A DNA stretch of 64,000 nucleotides from an uncultured Bacteroidales bacterium (GCA_903926565.1 CAIYJU010000196.1:1-64000), one strand, 5' to 3'. Shown: positions 39,946 to 48,837, counted from the stretch's first letter. Made by a program: numbers and translations. Notes: generated by a model not told the origin, from the sequence alone.

Positions 39946-41943
39946 ATGAAGCAAGACAAAAAAACTCCAATAAAGAAGACACAACCAGTAAAATCAGTAC
40001 CTTCACGAAAAAAAGTCATTGATGCACAGCCAATCTGGCAAATAGTTCTGCCAATGGTATTGATTGTCATTATTACATGGGTTTTATACCAGCCGGCAAC
40101 CCGTCACGGCTTTACCAACTGGGATGACCCAACCTATGTCCTGGAAAATCCAAAGGTAAAAAATCTCAGCAGCGACAATGTTGCCTATTTTTTCAGTAAT
40201 CCATCAGCTTCAAATTACCATCCGCTAACCATGATCTCCCTGGCCATTGATTACTATTATGCTTCAGGAGATAATAAAAATGCTGCCCAGCAAGAGGAAC
40301 CGATGGCCGGCCGGTTTCATACAACCAACATCATTCTGCATCTTCTGAATGTGTTGCTTGTGTTTGTTTTCGTGTACCTTGTTTCCCGGAAGCGGATTCT
40401 GGTTGCAACAATAACGGCATTTCTCTTTGCCATTCATCCGATGCATGTTGAATCAGTCGCCTGGATTGCAGAAAGGAAGGATGTGCTTTATACGTTTTTC
40501 TTTATGGCAGGGTTGATTGTTTATCTGAAGTACCTTGGCTCAAAGTCGTGGGTTTATCTCGTGACAGCATTTCTTCTTTTTATCCTTTCAGCTTTTTCAA
40601 AACCCTCTGCGGTTGTTTTTCCTTTGGTTTTAATCGCCATAGATTATTTCATGGAGCGAAAATTTTCAGCCAGGGTGTGGGTAGAGAAAATACCATTTTT
40701 TGTCGTTGCTATTGTGTTCGGTTTGATAACCTTTCTCATTCAGTCAAAGGATGCCATTGCCGATATAAGAGTGTTCAGCATGTTTCAGCGCGCGATGTTT
40801 GCAGCTTATGGTTTTATTATGTATATTGTTAAAATAGTTGCCCCCTGGAATTTTTCCGCCTTTTATCCCTATCCGCGATTAACTTCATCAGGAGGACTGC
40901 CCATTATCTTTTATCTATCACCTTTGATTGTGATAATTGTTGCAGCAGTTGTTGTGTTTTCTGTTCGTTACACAAAAGTTGTACTGTTTGGAATGCTTTT
41001 TTACCTGTTCTCACTTGTTCTTGTTCTGCAGTTTGTCTCTGTTGGCAGTGCCATTATGGCCGATCGATACTCATACGTTGCTTCAATCGGCTTGTTTTTT
41101 ATCATAGCATGGTTTATCGACCAGGCCTTTGCGGTAAAGGCTGGCAAATTGTATCCTGTGCGCTGGATTCTGGCAGGAGCTCTGGTTGTTTTTTCCGTTT
41201 TTTCCCTTAAGGTTGCCTTCAGCCAGGTCATGGTTTGGAAAAATTCTGAAACCTTATGGACCGATGTCATCGAAAAGTATCCGCAGGCGGAAGTCTCCTA
41301 TAAGAACCGGGGTAATTTCTACGGGGCACTTAATATCACGGATAAAGCCCTGAAGGATTATAAGGTTTATGTGCAATTAAAACCTGATGATCCCAGGGCA
41401 TACAGTAATATTGGTAATATCTATGGGGTAAACAATGAACTTGACAATGCGCTTTTATCCTACTCAAAGTCAATTGCACTTGACAGTATCAACCCTGAAA
41501 CTTATGTCAACAGGGCGATTACTTATGCAAAGGGAAAAAAGTTTGATCTTGCACTCAAAGATTATGATAAAGCTTTAATGCTGAATCCGGGAATTTCCGG
41601 TGTTTATGTTAACAAAGCCTATACACTTCTTGAAATGGGCAGGTACGAGGATGCCATGAAAGCATATAATTACCTGATTGATCAGACTCCCGGGAATGAT
41701 GATTATTATCTGAAACGGGGTACATGTCAGTATATGTTAAAAAACAACAGGGAGGCCCTGGATGACTATGCCAAATGCCTGTCGCTGAACCCGTCGAACG
41801 GGAATGCCTGCTACAACAGTTCAGTGATCTATAACGCACAGAATGACTTTGTAAAGGCTTACCAATACGCACTGAAGGCGAAATCGGTTAATTATCCGGT
41901 AGATGCCGGATATCTGGACCGGCTGAAAAATCTAACCAAGTAA
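39946..41943 (+). CDS. TMTC-like GT-C membrane protein with TPRs (copy 4)
   Basis: This 665-residue protein has a basic N-terminus, about 10 helices (30-430) and about 6 TPRs (445-655; for example AYSNIGNIYGVNNELDNALL, VYVNKAYTLLEMGRYEDAM). First-loop motif GFTNWDDPTYVLENPK (W59, D60, D61), then NYHPLTMISLAIDY, then HPMHVESVAWIAERKDVLYT (H164, H167, E169). All key sites are intact, and it is the closest in motifs to copies 1 and 5. A small insertion of charged residues (about 107-121) lies in the loop after the second motif. It sits 70 nt after copy 3 and 25 nt before copy 6 on the same strand. Confidence 0.82.
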   Translation: MKQDKKTPIKKTQPVKSVPSRKKVIDAQPIWQIVLPMVLIVIITWVLYQPATRHGFTNWDDPTYVLENPKVKNLSSDNVAYFFSNPSASNYHPLTMISLAIDYYYASGDNKNAAQQEEPMAGRFHTTNIILHLLNVLLVFVFVYLVSRKRILVATITAFLFAIHPMHVESVAWIAERKDVLYTFFFMAGLIVYLKYLGSKSWVYLVTAFLLFILSAFSKPSAVVFPLVLIAIDYFMERKFSARVWVEKIPFFVVAIVFGLITFLIQSKDAIADIRVFSMFQRAMFAAYGFIMYIVKIVAPWNFSAFYPYPRLTSSGGLPIIFYLSPLIVIIVAAVVVFSVRYTKVVLFGMLFYLFSLVLVLQFVSVGSAIMADRYSYVASIGLFFIIAWFIDQAFAVKAGKLYPVRWILAGALVVFSVFSLKVAFSQVMVWKNSETLWTDVIEKYPQAEVSYKNRGNFYGALNITDKALKDYKVYVQLKPDDPRAYSNIGNIYGVNNELDNALLSYSKSIALDSINPETYVNRAITYAKGKKFDLALKDYDKALMLNPGISGVYVNKAYTLLEMGRYEDAMKAYNYLIDQTPGNDDYYLKRGTCQYMLKNNREALDDYAKCLSLNPSNGNACYNSSVIYNAQNDFVKAYQYALKAKSVNYPVDAGYLDRLKNLTK

Positions 41944-41968
41944 CATTCACATCGTACCTGCAGGAAGT

Positions 41969-43897
41969 ATGAAGAAAAAATATCTTTATCTGGTTGTATT
42001 CCTTTTCGGAGTGGTCGTTTATTTGAACACACTACCCAATAAATACGCCTATGATGATTTTAGTGTGGTACAGGGCAATAAATTTACCAGGGAAGGGTTG
42101 ACAGGCATTTTTGGCCACCTGTTTAATGATAGTTTCACCGGTTTTACCGGGCAGAAAAATCTATTCAGGGGTGGCAGGTACCGTCCGCTGTCATTGATTA
42201 CCTTAAGTGCTGAATACCAGTTTTTCGGGGCAAGTCCTTTCGTGAGCCACCTGGTAAACGTGATCCTCTATGGATTAATCTGTATGCTTTTATTCAAAGT
42301 TCTTGCAAATTTATTCCGGGAGAAGCTTGTTTTTAAAAAGCCGCGGGATTACTTTGTAAGTCTGTCACTGATGGCGGCACTCATTTTTGCGGCACATCCC
42401 ATTCATACCGAGGTTGCTGCAAATATCAAAGGAAGGGATGAACTGATGGCCCTGCTGTTCGGGCTGCTTGCCTGGAACGCTGTCATCATGTATGCGGATA
42501 AAGGGAAAGTGAGCAGTGTGTTTTATGGAGGGCTTTTCTTTTTCTTATCATTAATGTCTAAAGAGAGTGCTTCACCATTGCTCATCCTTATTCCGGTTTC
42601 TTTATACTGTTGCCGGAGTAAAACTGTTTTCCGGAATTCGGTTTTGTGGAGTTCGGTTAGCTTGCTGGCTGGATTTGCTGTGTTTATGCTCATCCGGCAA
42701 AGTGTTTTAGGATGGAATTCCAAACCAACAATGGAGGACAATATTTTAAGCAACTCCTTTATGTATGCATCAGGATTTTCTGAAAGATATGGCACCACGC
42801 TTTACACCCTGTGGCTTTATGTGAAACTGTTGCTTTTTCCGCATCCGCTTACAATTGATTATTATCCGTTCTACATACCCTATATCGGATTGACGGATTT
42901 GCGGGCGATCCTGCCTTTTTTGTTTTATACCGGACTTGTCATTGCTGCCATTTACCTGACATACAAAAAAAACATTGCCGGATTCGGACTTCTTTTCTTC
43001 CTTGTTGCGCTTTTTCCGGTGTCAAACCTGCTCTTTATCATCGGACCATTCATGGGAGAGCGGTTTGCTTTTATTCCTTCGGTCGGGTTTGCCATCGCTT
43101 TTGCATGGATTTTGATCAGAGGGGCAGAGAAGACAAAAATGACCCATATTCTGCCATATGCTGTAATGGTTTTGTTAATTCTTTATTCGGGAAAAACAAT
43201 TTCCCGCAATTTTGACTGGAAAGACAGCTACACGCTTTATACCAGGGATGTGCTTACCTCGGTGAACAGTGCCGTTATAACGAAAGGGGCCGGACATGAA
43301 TTATTGTTAAAGGCTGAGGCAACCAAAGATAATGAGGTGAAGAGAAGTTATGCCCAAAAGGCAATTCCCTATCTTGAGCAGGCAGCAAAGATGAACAGGA
43401 CGACCACTGAGACTTTTTTACTGGCAAATGCCTATTATGAAAATGGCGAGTTTGAAAAGGCCCTGGAAATGTATCTTGAGACCCTGAAGATTAACCCTGC
43501 TTATGAAAAGGCATTCAGCAACTATTTCGTTTCGGTTAACCGGCTGAGTTCACCTGTATCGAAAATACAATATTATAACCTGCTGATTAATGCCACAGGC
43601 GACAAGTACGAATCCTTCTATAACAAAGGCCTTGTATTTGGCAAGGAGATGAATCTTCCCGATTCTTCGATATATAACCTAGTCAAAGCGAGCAGGATAG
43701 ACAGTACACAGTTTGAATGTCTGAGTGATCTGGGTGTTGCATTTGCCATGAAAGGAAATTTCAGCCAATCGGCTTTTTATCTTGAAAAGGCTTTGAGAAT
43801 TAAGCCAAACGACATGAAGATCAGGCAAAATCTGGCCGCTTCTTATTTCAATATGGGTAACCTTAAACGGGCAAAGGAGATAACAGATGCGCGATAA
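41969..43897 (+). CDS. TMTC-like GT-C membrane protein with TPRs (copy 6, eukaryote-like motif subtype)
   Basis: The protein has 642 residues with about 10 helices and 4-5 TPRs at the end (for example FLLANAYYENGEFEKALEMY, ECLSDLGVAFAMKGNFSQSA). First-loop motif is NKYAYDDFSVVQGN (D29, D30), then GGRYRPLSLITLSAEY, then HPIHTEVAANIKGRDELMAL (H143, H146, E148, R156, D157). The HPxHTE...GRxEL pattern is nearer to animal TMTC proteins (HPVHTEAVAGVVGRAD type, from memory of the family) than the HVESVAW...ERKD pattern of its neighbours. Last gene of the plus-strand group; converges with copy 7 with an 11-nt gap. Confidence 0.82.
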   Translation: MKKKYLYLVVFLFGVVVYLNTLPNKYAYDDFSVVQGNKFTREGLTGIFGHLFNDSFTGFTGQKNLFRGGRYRPLSLITLSAEYQFFGASPFVSHLVNVILYGLICMLLFKVLANLFREKLVFKKPRDYFVSLSLMAALIFAAHPIHTEVAANIKGRDELMALLFGLLAWNAVIMYADKGKVSSVFYGGLFFFLSLMSKESASPLLILIPVSLYCCRSKTVFRNSVLWSSVSLLAGFAVFMLIRQSVLGWNSKPTMEDNILSNSFMYASGFSERYGTTLYTLWLYVKLLLFPHPLTIDYYPFYIPYIGLTDLRAILPFLFYTGLVIAAIYLTYKKNIAGFGLLFFLVALFPVSNLLFIIGPFMGERFAFIPSVGFAIAFAWILIRGAEKTKMTHILPYAVMVLLILYSGKTISRNFDWKDSYTLYTRDVLTSVNSAVITKGAGHELLLKAEATKDNEVKRSYAQKAIPYLEQAAKMNRTTTETFLLANAYYENGEFEKALEMYLETLKINPAYEKAFSNYFVSVNRLSSPVSKIQYYNLLINATGDKYESFYNKGLVFGKEMNLPDSSIYNLVKASRIDSTQFECLSDLGVAFAMKGNFSQSAFYLEKALRIKPNDMKIRQNLAASYFNMGNLKRAKEITDAR

Positions 43898-43908
43898 ATT
43901 CCGGAGAT

Positions 43909-45837
43909 TTACCTTTTATTGTTCATAATCTGATAAGTAACCCTGATGTTCTGGCGAATCTGCTGATCTGATGGATCAAGTTTCTGCGCTCTTGAAAAAA
44001 TATCCAGGGCCCTGGTGTAGTCACCTTTCATGCTGTAAACGATTCCAAGATCTTTGTATGCCGGCAGGTTCCCGGGATTGAGGCTGACGGATCGCTCGAG
44101 AAACCAGGATGCCGAGTCGAGGTTCCCTTTAAATTGTCCGTATAGTTTTCCAAGGCTGTAGTTCACATCCGGGTTTTCAGGGTTGATCGCGTATATTCTT
44201 TTCAGAATTTGAACCTTATAGTCAGATTCCTTTTGGTTTTCGAGTGAACCGAGAACCTGGATTATATTTGTAAAAGCATTCTGATTGTACGGGTCTATGT
44301 CCAATACTTTAATATATTGGGAAATAGAGAGTTTGTAGTCCTTTTTATATAGTGCCAATACATTACCATATAAAACAAGGCCATTTATCGCTGTGGGGTA
44401 AATACTTAGTGCTTTTTCAAGATATTTAACTGAATGCTCGTAGTCTTCTGCCTGCTTTGCCGGGTCGGTTTCCTGACCTGCTTTTTTCTGATAATCACCG
44501 CCTGCGGAGATGTTGCACTTCACGCTGTTTTCCGAGACAAGAACATCCGTGGTAAAAAGCGTAAAATCATCTTTCCATGCTTTATTCCTTGAATAGGTCG
44601 CTACAGTATGCAATGTGAGTATTAACAGTAGTATGCCTGATGCCAGATTCCTGTAAATTTTCTCTTTTTTGATGATGAGTGGTAGTTTTTCAGCGACAAG
44701 ATATGCTATTATCAGTGCAAAACCCAGGGAGGGCATGTAGATAAACCGTTCGTTCATGAATGTTCCAACAGGGAAAAGCAGGTTGGACACGATAAAAAGT
44801 GTTAACATGTAGAACAGGATACCATAAGAAATGAGGTCCTTCGATTTAATTTTCCAGAACGCATACGTTAGCAGGGAAATGTACATAAGCAGGGAGGCCA
44901 CCGATTTCCAGTCGGTTATGTTAATAAGTTGAATATGATATGGATAGTAGTCGTGTGTAAGTGGGTGCGGGAAAAACAGCAGTTTAATATACAGGCCCAG
45001 GGTGTATATGATCGTTCCGATTTTCTCACCTTCTGATGCTCCAAGGAAGGGGTTGTTTAGCAGTTCTTTAGGTAATTCGCCGGAGTTGAGGTATCCTAAT
45101 ACAAGGAACCTGATAAACACAAAGATGATGGCGGTTGACAGGAATGAGAGGCTTACCAGAATGTTTTTCCTGGTGGGTACTTTGGTGAAAAAATAGATTG
45201 TAAGCGGAATCATGACGACAAACATGATGGCATTTTCTTTTGACAACAACCCAAGAAAAAGGCTCAGGTTGGCCATCAACAATAAGACAGGTTTCTTACT
45301 TTCAAAGTAACGTATTGTTGTCCAAATGGTTATTAAGGGGAATAGAAGTGCGAAAAGTTCATCTCTTCCTTTGATGTTCGCCACCACTTCGGTATGAACC
45401 GGGTGAGCCATAAACAGGAGGGAAGCAATGAAAGGAATGCTCAGGAACCATAGTTTTCCGGGCCGGGGTTTTATGAGTCTGGTGAAAATAATGAAGATAA
45501 AACTACCGGTGAGTGCATAAAGCAGGATGTTGATGAGGTGACTGAAAAACGGATTTAGCCCGCCCGTCACTGCGTATTCAATTGCAAATGAGGCGATCGA
45601 CAATGGTCGGTACCTGCCGCCTGCAACAAGTTTTTTTTCGGTACCAAAGAATCCGGTAAAGGAGTCATAGCTGAATATTTCTTTAATGCCTGAAAGCCCC
45701 TTTTTTGTAAAGGAGTTGTCTTTGATAACGATGAGGTCATCAAGAGCATAATCGTTTGTCAGCGTATTTCCATAAAGCAGAAATGCGAATAAGAATATCA
45801 GAAGATGCGGCAGGTATTTGTCCGATAAAAATTTCAT
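43909..45837 (-). CDS. TMTC-like GT-C membrane protein with TPRs (copy 7, eukaryote-like motif subtype)
   Basis: The protein has 642 residues, the same length as the converging copy 6 and plainly its paralogue. First-loop motif NDYALDDLIVIKDN (D33, D34), then GGRYRPLSIASFAIEY, then HPVHTEVVANIKGRDELFAL (H145, H148, E150). TPRs occupy about 465-640 (for example INGLVLYGNVLALYKKDYKL, PAYKDLGIVYSMKGDYTRAL). Its start overlaps the stop of copy 5 by 4 nt, so translation is coupled in an operon with copy 5 and the DPM1-like transferase. Copies 6 and 7 lie tail to tail, which suggests an inverted duplication. Confidence 0.82.
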   Translation of the reverse strand: MKFLSDKYLPHLLIFLFAFLLYGNTLTNDYALDDLIVIKDNSFTKKGLSGIKEIFSYDSFTGFFGTEKKLVAGGRYRPLSIASFAIEYAVTGGLNPFFSHLINILLYALTGSFIFIIFTRLIKPRPGKLWFLSIPFIASLLFMAHPVHTEVVANIKGRDELFALLFPLITIWTTIRYFESKKPVLLLMANLSLFLGLLSKENAIMFVVMIPLTIYFFTKVPTRKNILVSLSFLSTAIIFVFIRFLVLGYLNSGELPKELLNNPFLGASEGEKIGTIIYTLGLYIKLLFFPHPLTHDYYPYHIQLINITDWKSVASLLMYISLLTYAFWKIKSKDLISYGILFYMLTLFIVSNLLFPVGTFMNERFIYMPSLGFALIIAYLVAEKLPLIIKKEKIYRNLASGILLLILTLHTVATYSRNKAWKDDFTLFTTDVLVSENSVKCNISAGGDYQKKAGQETDPAKQAEDYEHSVKYLEKALSIYPTAINGLVLYGNVLALYKKDYKLSISQYIKVLDIDPYNQNAFTNIIQVLGSLENQKESDYKVQILKRIYAINPENPDVNYSLGKLYGQFKGNLDSASWFLERSVSLNPGNLPAYKDLGIVYSMKGDYTRALDIFSRAQKLDPSDQQIRQNIRVTYQIMNNKR

Positions 45838-47537
45838 GGCCTGAGTTTATCAATTTTTTCCAGGAGTTGTTTGGCCTGCTCATTCCCGGGATCTATCCTG
45901 ATCACTTTCAGGCAATAAACCCTGGCACTGTCGAAGCTGCCTTTATTATAGTTTGCAACGATCATGTTAAAAGTAGCATTCAGGTTTTCGGGTGAATGGG
46001 TGAGGTATTTCCTGAAATCTGAAATCGCATCATCGTGGTTGCCAAATTTGTCAGTGAACAGAATGCCCCTGTAAAGATAGGAATCATAATCATCGGGGTT
46101 GTGTCTTATCGCACTTGAATAGTCTGCAAGCGCAAGGTCATACTTCCCGATGATCCCATAAGCGATGCCCCTGTTTTTATATAAGGTGAAATTTGTCGAA
46201 TCGATCTTCAGCCCATCCGTACAATCCTGCAAAGCTTCATTGTATTGTTTGTTTTCATTGAATATGTAGGCTCTGTTGATATAGGCAGAAACACACCCTG
46301 GGTTTTTTTTCAAAACATCTGTCCACAGGGTTACGCTGTCTTTCCATATCAGGCCCCTGTTCCATGTAAGAATGAATAAAAGGAGCATGACTGCAATGCC
46401 TGATGCGTCAAGAAAATTTCTCTTTTCCCTTTCCAGCAAAGGACGCTTTTCCCAGAAAATGATTGCAACAATTGCTGCCAAGCCGGTGTACGGGATGTAT
46501 GAGTAGCGTTCGGCAACAACAGCCCATCCGACCGGCAGAAACTGTAATACGGGAAAAATGGTTAACAGGAAGAACAGCATGCCAAAAGTGACATATTTGT
46601 TATTCTTCCATGTTTTCCAGATAATATAGGTAACAGGGATGAAGATTAAAGGAGAAAAGTAGATATAAAACGGAAATGCACCCTGGAGTGTAACCGGATA
46701 ATTATAGACAGCGGTCTGATAAAAGGGAAAAATGAATTTGAGCAGGTATATCCATATCCCGTAAGGAGCATAGAACAGGCTTTGCCACAATGGAATGCCA
46801 AGAGGATTGATGTAGCTGTTTTCATTCTGGGCCAGCACTGCAATGATGCCGAAAGCGACAGATAAGACCAGGAATGGAATCTTTTCCAGGATCACCCGGG
46901 GCTCAAATTTTCGTGACAGGAGATAGTCAGCAAGAAATAAAATGAGCGGCAACGTTACCGCCTGCGCTTTGGACAGCAGTGAGAAAATGAAAAAGAGAAG
47001 GCTTACAAGTAATAATGTGATTTTATTCTTCTTCAGGTATGATATGTAAGCAATCAGCGAGAGGAAAAAATAGGCTGTGTACAGCAGGTCTTTTCGTTCA
47101 GACACCCATGCTACAGATTCAACATGCATTGGATGCAGGGCGAAGATCATCGCAATGGTGACGGCCACGTTTACGTTCTTTTTTAACAAATTGAAAAAGA
47201 AGATATAGACGAGAACGGAATTCAAGACATGGAGGAGCAGGTTATGGAAGTGATATCCCGGTGCCGCGAATTTAAACAGGTGAAAATCGAGGGAGAAGCT
47301 GAGAAGGATGAACGGGTGATAGTTCCCCATGAAATAGGTGGTGAATATTTTTTGAAAGTTTGCCATGGAAAAGCTGGTAATCATGTCATTGTTCATGATG
47401 TAAACAATGTCGTCCCAGTTCACAAATTCATTATTCAGGGTAGGAATAAAGGCCGAGAAAGCAGCTGCAACCAACAGGAGGACTTTCCAGTTCAGCAATT
47501 TGATCTCTTTTGAGATGGCCTTTTTTTTGGCTGCCAT
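45834..47537 (-). CDS. TMTC-like GT-C membrane protein with TPRs (copy 5)
   Basis: This 567-residue protein is the shortest of the seven. About 10 helices (18-400) and 4-5 TPRs (410-560; for example SAYINRAYIFNENKQYNEAL, LYKNRGIAYGIIGKYDLAL). First-loop motif EFVNWDDIVYIMNN (W41, D42, D43), then NYHPFILLSFSLDF, then HPMHVESVAWVSERKDLLYT (H135, H138, E140), all intact. It begins 6 nt after the GT2 gene stop and overlaps copy 7 by 4 nt. This coupling to a polyprenyl-phosphate-sugar synthase-like enzyme is the best contextual sign that the family uses a lipid-linked sugar. Confidence 0.83.
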   Translation of the reverse strand: MAAKKKAISKEIKLLNWKVLLLVAAAFSAFIPTLNNEFVNWDDIVYIMNNDMITSFSMANFQKIFTTYFMGNYHPFILLSFSLDFHLFKFAAPGYHFHNLLLHVLNSVLVYIFFFNLLKKNVNVAVTIAMIFALHPMHVESVAWVSERKDLLYTAYFFLSLIAYISYLKKNKITLLLVSLLFFIFSLLSKAQAVTLPLILFLADYLLSRKFEPRVILEKIPFLVLSVAFGIIAVLAQNENSYINPLGIPLWQSLFYAPYGIWIYLLKFIFPFYQTAVYNYPVTLQGAFPFYIYFSPLIFIPVTYIIWKTWKNNKYVTFGMLFFLLTIFPVLQFLPVGWAVVAERYSYIPYTGLAAIVAIIFWEKRPLLEREKRNFLDASGIAVMLLLFILTWNRGLIWKDSVTLWTDVLKKNPGCVSAYINRAYIFNENKQYNEALQDCTDGLKIDSTNFTLYKNRGIAYGIIGKYDLALADYSSAIRHNPDDYDSYLYRGILFTDKFGNHDDAISDFRKYLTHSPENLNATFNMIVANYNKGSFDSARVYCLKVIRIDPGNEQAKQLLEKIDKLRP

Positions 47538-47543
47538 AACAGA

Positions 47544-48290
47544 CTATTTTGCCTTATACATTGGAAGTGAAACAAGGCCCTTTTTCTGAAGGAAATAACC
47601 AAATGATGTTGCGAGCACACCGAGTCCGTATTTGATGCTTCGCTTCAGATTGATTGAGGATGCTTCCTCGAAATATTTCGTTGGACAGGTAATTTCAGCG
47701 ATTTCAAATCCTGAAAAGAATATCTGTGCAAGCATCTGGTTGTCAAAAACAAAGTCATCGGAATTTGATTCATAGTTAACTTTTTCAAGAACTTCGCGGG
47801 AGAATGCGCGGTAACCTGAGTGGTATTCGGAGAGTTTTTGATTGATCAGCAAATTCTGAATCCAGGTCAGGAACCTGTTGGAAATATATTTGTACATGGG
47901 CATGCCTCCTTTAAGGGCCCCTTTCCCGAGAATTCGTGAAGCGATCACAGCAGGATAGAGACCGCTTGCGATCATGTAGGCCATGGAAGGGATTAATTTT
48001 GGCGTGTATTGATAATCAGGATGCAGCATGATAACAATGTCGCCTCCCAACTCAAGTGCCGTGTTGTAACAGGTTTTCTGGTTTCCTCCATATCCCTTGT
48101 TTTTATCATGGCGGATGAGGTGTTTAACATTCAGGGAACTTGCTACTTCAATAGTATTATCTGTACTTGCATCATCCACTACCACATATTCGTCAACAAG
48201 GTCGAATGGGATTTCTGCAATGGTTTGAGCGATTGTTTTTCCGGCATTGTAAGCGGGAAGCACGACAATGATTTTTTTTCCTAATAACAT
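47544..48290 (-). CDS. Family 2 glycosyltransferase, DPM1-like (polyprenyl-phosphate sugar synthase)
   Basis: This 248-residue protein is a single GT-A domain with VVLPAYNAGKTIAQTI at the start, the nucleotide site YVVVDDASTDNTIEV, the HDKNKGYGGNQKTC loop, the metal-binding IVIMLHPDYQYTP, and the HSGYRAFSREVL acceptor-side segment. It lacks the C-terminal helices of GtrB/ArnC forms, as in the soluble dolichol-phosphate mannose synthase type. It should load a sugar (mannose or another hexose) on polyprenyl phosphate at the inner membrane. It is the first gene of an operon with two TMTC-like genes (6-nt gap, then 4-nt overlap), which are likely users of the product. Confidence 0.86.
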   Translation of the reverse strand: MLLGKKIIVVLPAYNAGKTIAQTIAEIPFDLVDEYVVVDDASTDNTIEVASSLNVKHLIRHDKNKGYGGNQKTCYNTALELGGDIVIMLHPDYQYTPKLIPSMAYMIASGLYPAVIASRILGKGALKGGMPMYKYISNRFLTWIQNLLINQKLSEYHSGYRAFSREVLEKVNYESNSDDFVFDNQMLAQIFFSGFEIAEITCPTKYFEEASSINLKRSIKYGLGVLATSFGYFLQKKGLVSLPMYKAK

Positions 48291-48304
48291 GGGGAGGTGC
48301 TTAT

Positions 48305-48345
48305 GAATAACGAATATTGAATAACGAATATTGAATTATGAATTA
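48305..48345. repeat. Short AT-rich direct repeats
   Basis: Two perfect adjacent 14-nt copies of GAATAACGAATATT (48305-48318, 48319-48332) are followed by a related GAATTATGAATTA. They are non-coding and lie between the GT2 start and the tmRNA 3' side. Such short GAAT-rich strings recur between genes in this window (compare 48838-48880). Confidence 0.7.
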
Positions 48346-48383
48346 TCTCGGACATGAATGATTGTTTGTTAAACAGCTGACAT

Positions 48384-48424
48384 GGAATAGGGTGAAAATG
48401 AATATGTTCAAGTCCACCCTATCC
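48384..48424 (-). terminator. Possible hairpin terminator after tmRNA
   Basis: ATAGGGTG (48387-48394) pairs with CACCCTAT (48415-48422), extended by GG/CC, around a 20-nt loop, just beyond the 3' end of ssrA. No U-run follows, so this is a weak candidate. Confidence 0.35.
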
Positions 48425-48443
48425 CCTGATAATTTGCATTTTG

Positions 48444-48814
48444 TGGAGCTGGAGGGATTCGAACCCTCGTCCAAACAAGTAGCAAAATTGCTTTCTACAT
48501 GCTTAGCCTCTGGTTAATTGTCGGGAACCGGCCGGTCAGTGGCAAACCTACCTGATCCTTAGTCCCTGTTATTTCACCTGGTCATCGGAACAATAACCTT
48601 GCTATCTCAACATTTGCGATGCCTCATCCGGAACACCGTTGAGATTGGTTTCCCGGGAGACAAGACGCGCCTAATTTCTAAAATTAAGCAGCAAGTCTGA
48701 AAGAATAATTGTCGCCAGTTAATGGCTGTGTGAACTGACTTTTTACGAGGCCTGAACACGAACACTCGGCATGCTTACAAATCCACTTCCCTGCTGTCAA
48801 AACCAGTCAGCCCC
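48444..48814 (-). ncRNA. ssrA: Transfer-messenger RNA (tmRNA)
   Basis: Trans-translation RNA that frees stalled ribosomes and tags the unfinished protein. The 5' end GGGGCTGACTGGTTTTGACA is at 48814, and the 3' end, with the T-arm GGGTTCGAATCCC and terminal CCA, is at 48444, giving 371 nt, a normal one-piece length. The tag frame (48716 down to the TAA at 48686-48684) reads GDNYSFRLAA, ending in the LAA needed for protease recognition. It lies between gpsA and the GT2 gene, on the same strand as both, with its own -7 element at 48826-48833. Confidence 0.95.
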
Positions 48815-48825
48815 GAAAATGGCTA

Positions 48826-48833
48826 CAAAGATA
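48826..48833 (-). promoter_or_regulatory. Candidate -7 promoter element of ssrA
   Basis: On the minus strand this reads TATCTTTG, an exact TAnnTTTG match, 11 nt before the mature 5' end of tmRNA. That spacing agrees with a transcription start at or a few bases before the mature end. No -33 TTTG at 19-21 nt. Confidence 0.5.
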
Positions 48834-48837
48834 CGAA

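Noticed and set aside
48444..48480. tRNA gene suggested by GGGTTCGAATCCC and CCA end
   Set aside because: No tRNA body follows; the matching 5' end at 48814 and the tag frame show it is tmRNA.
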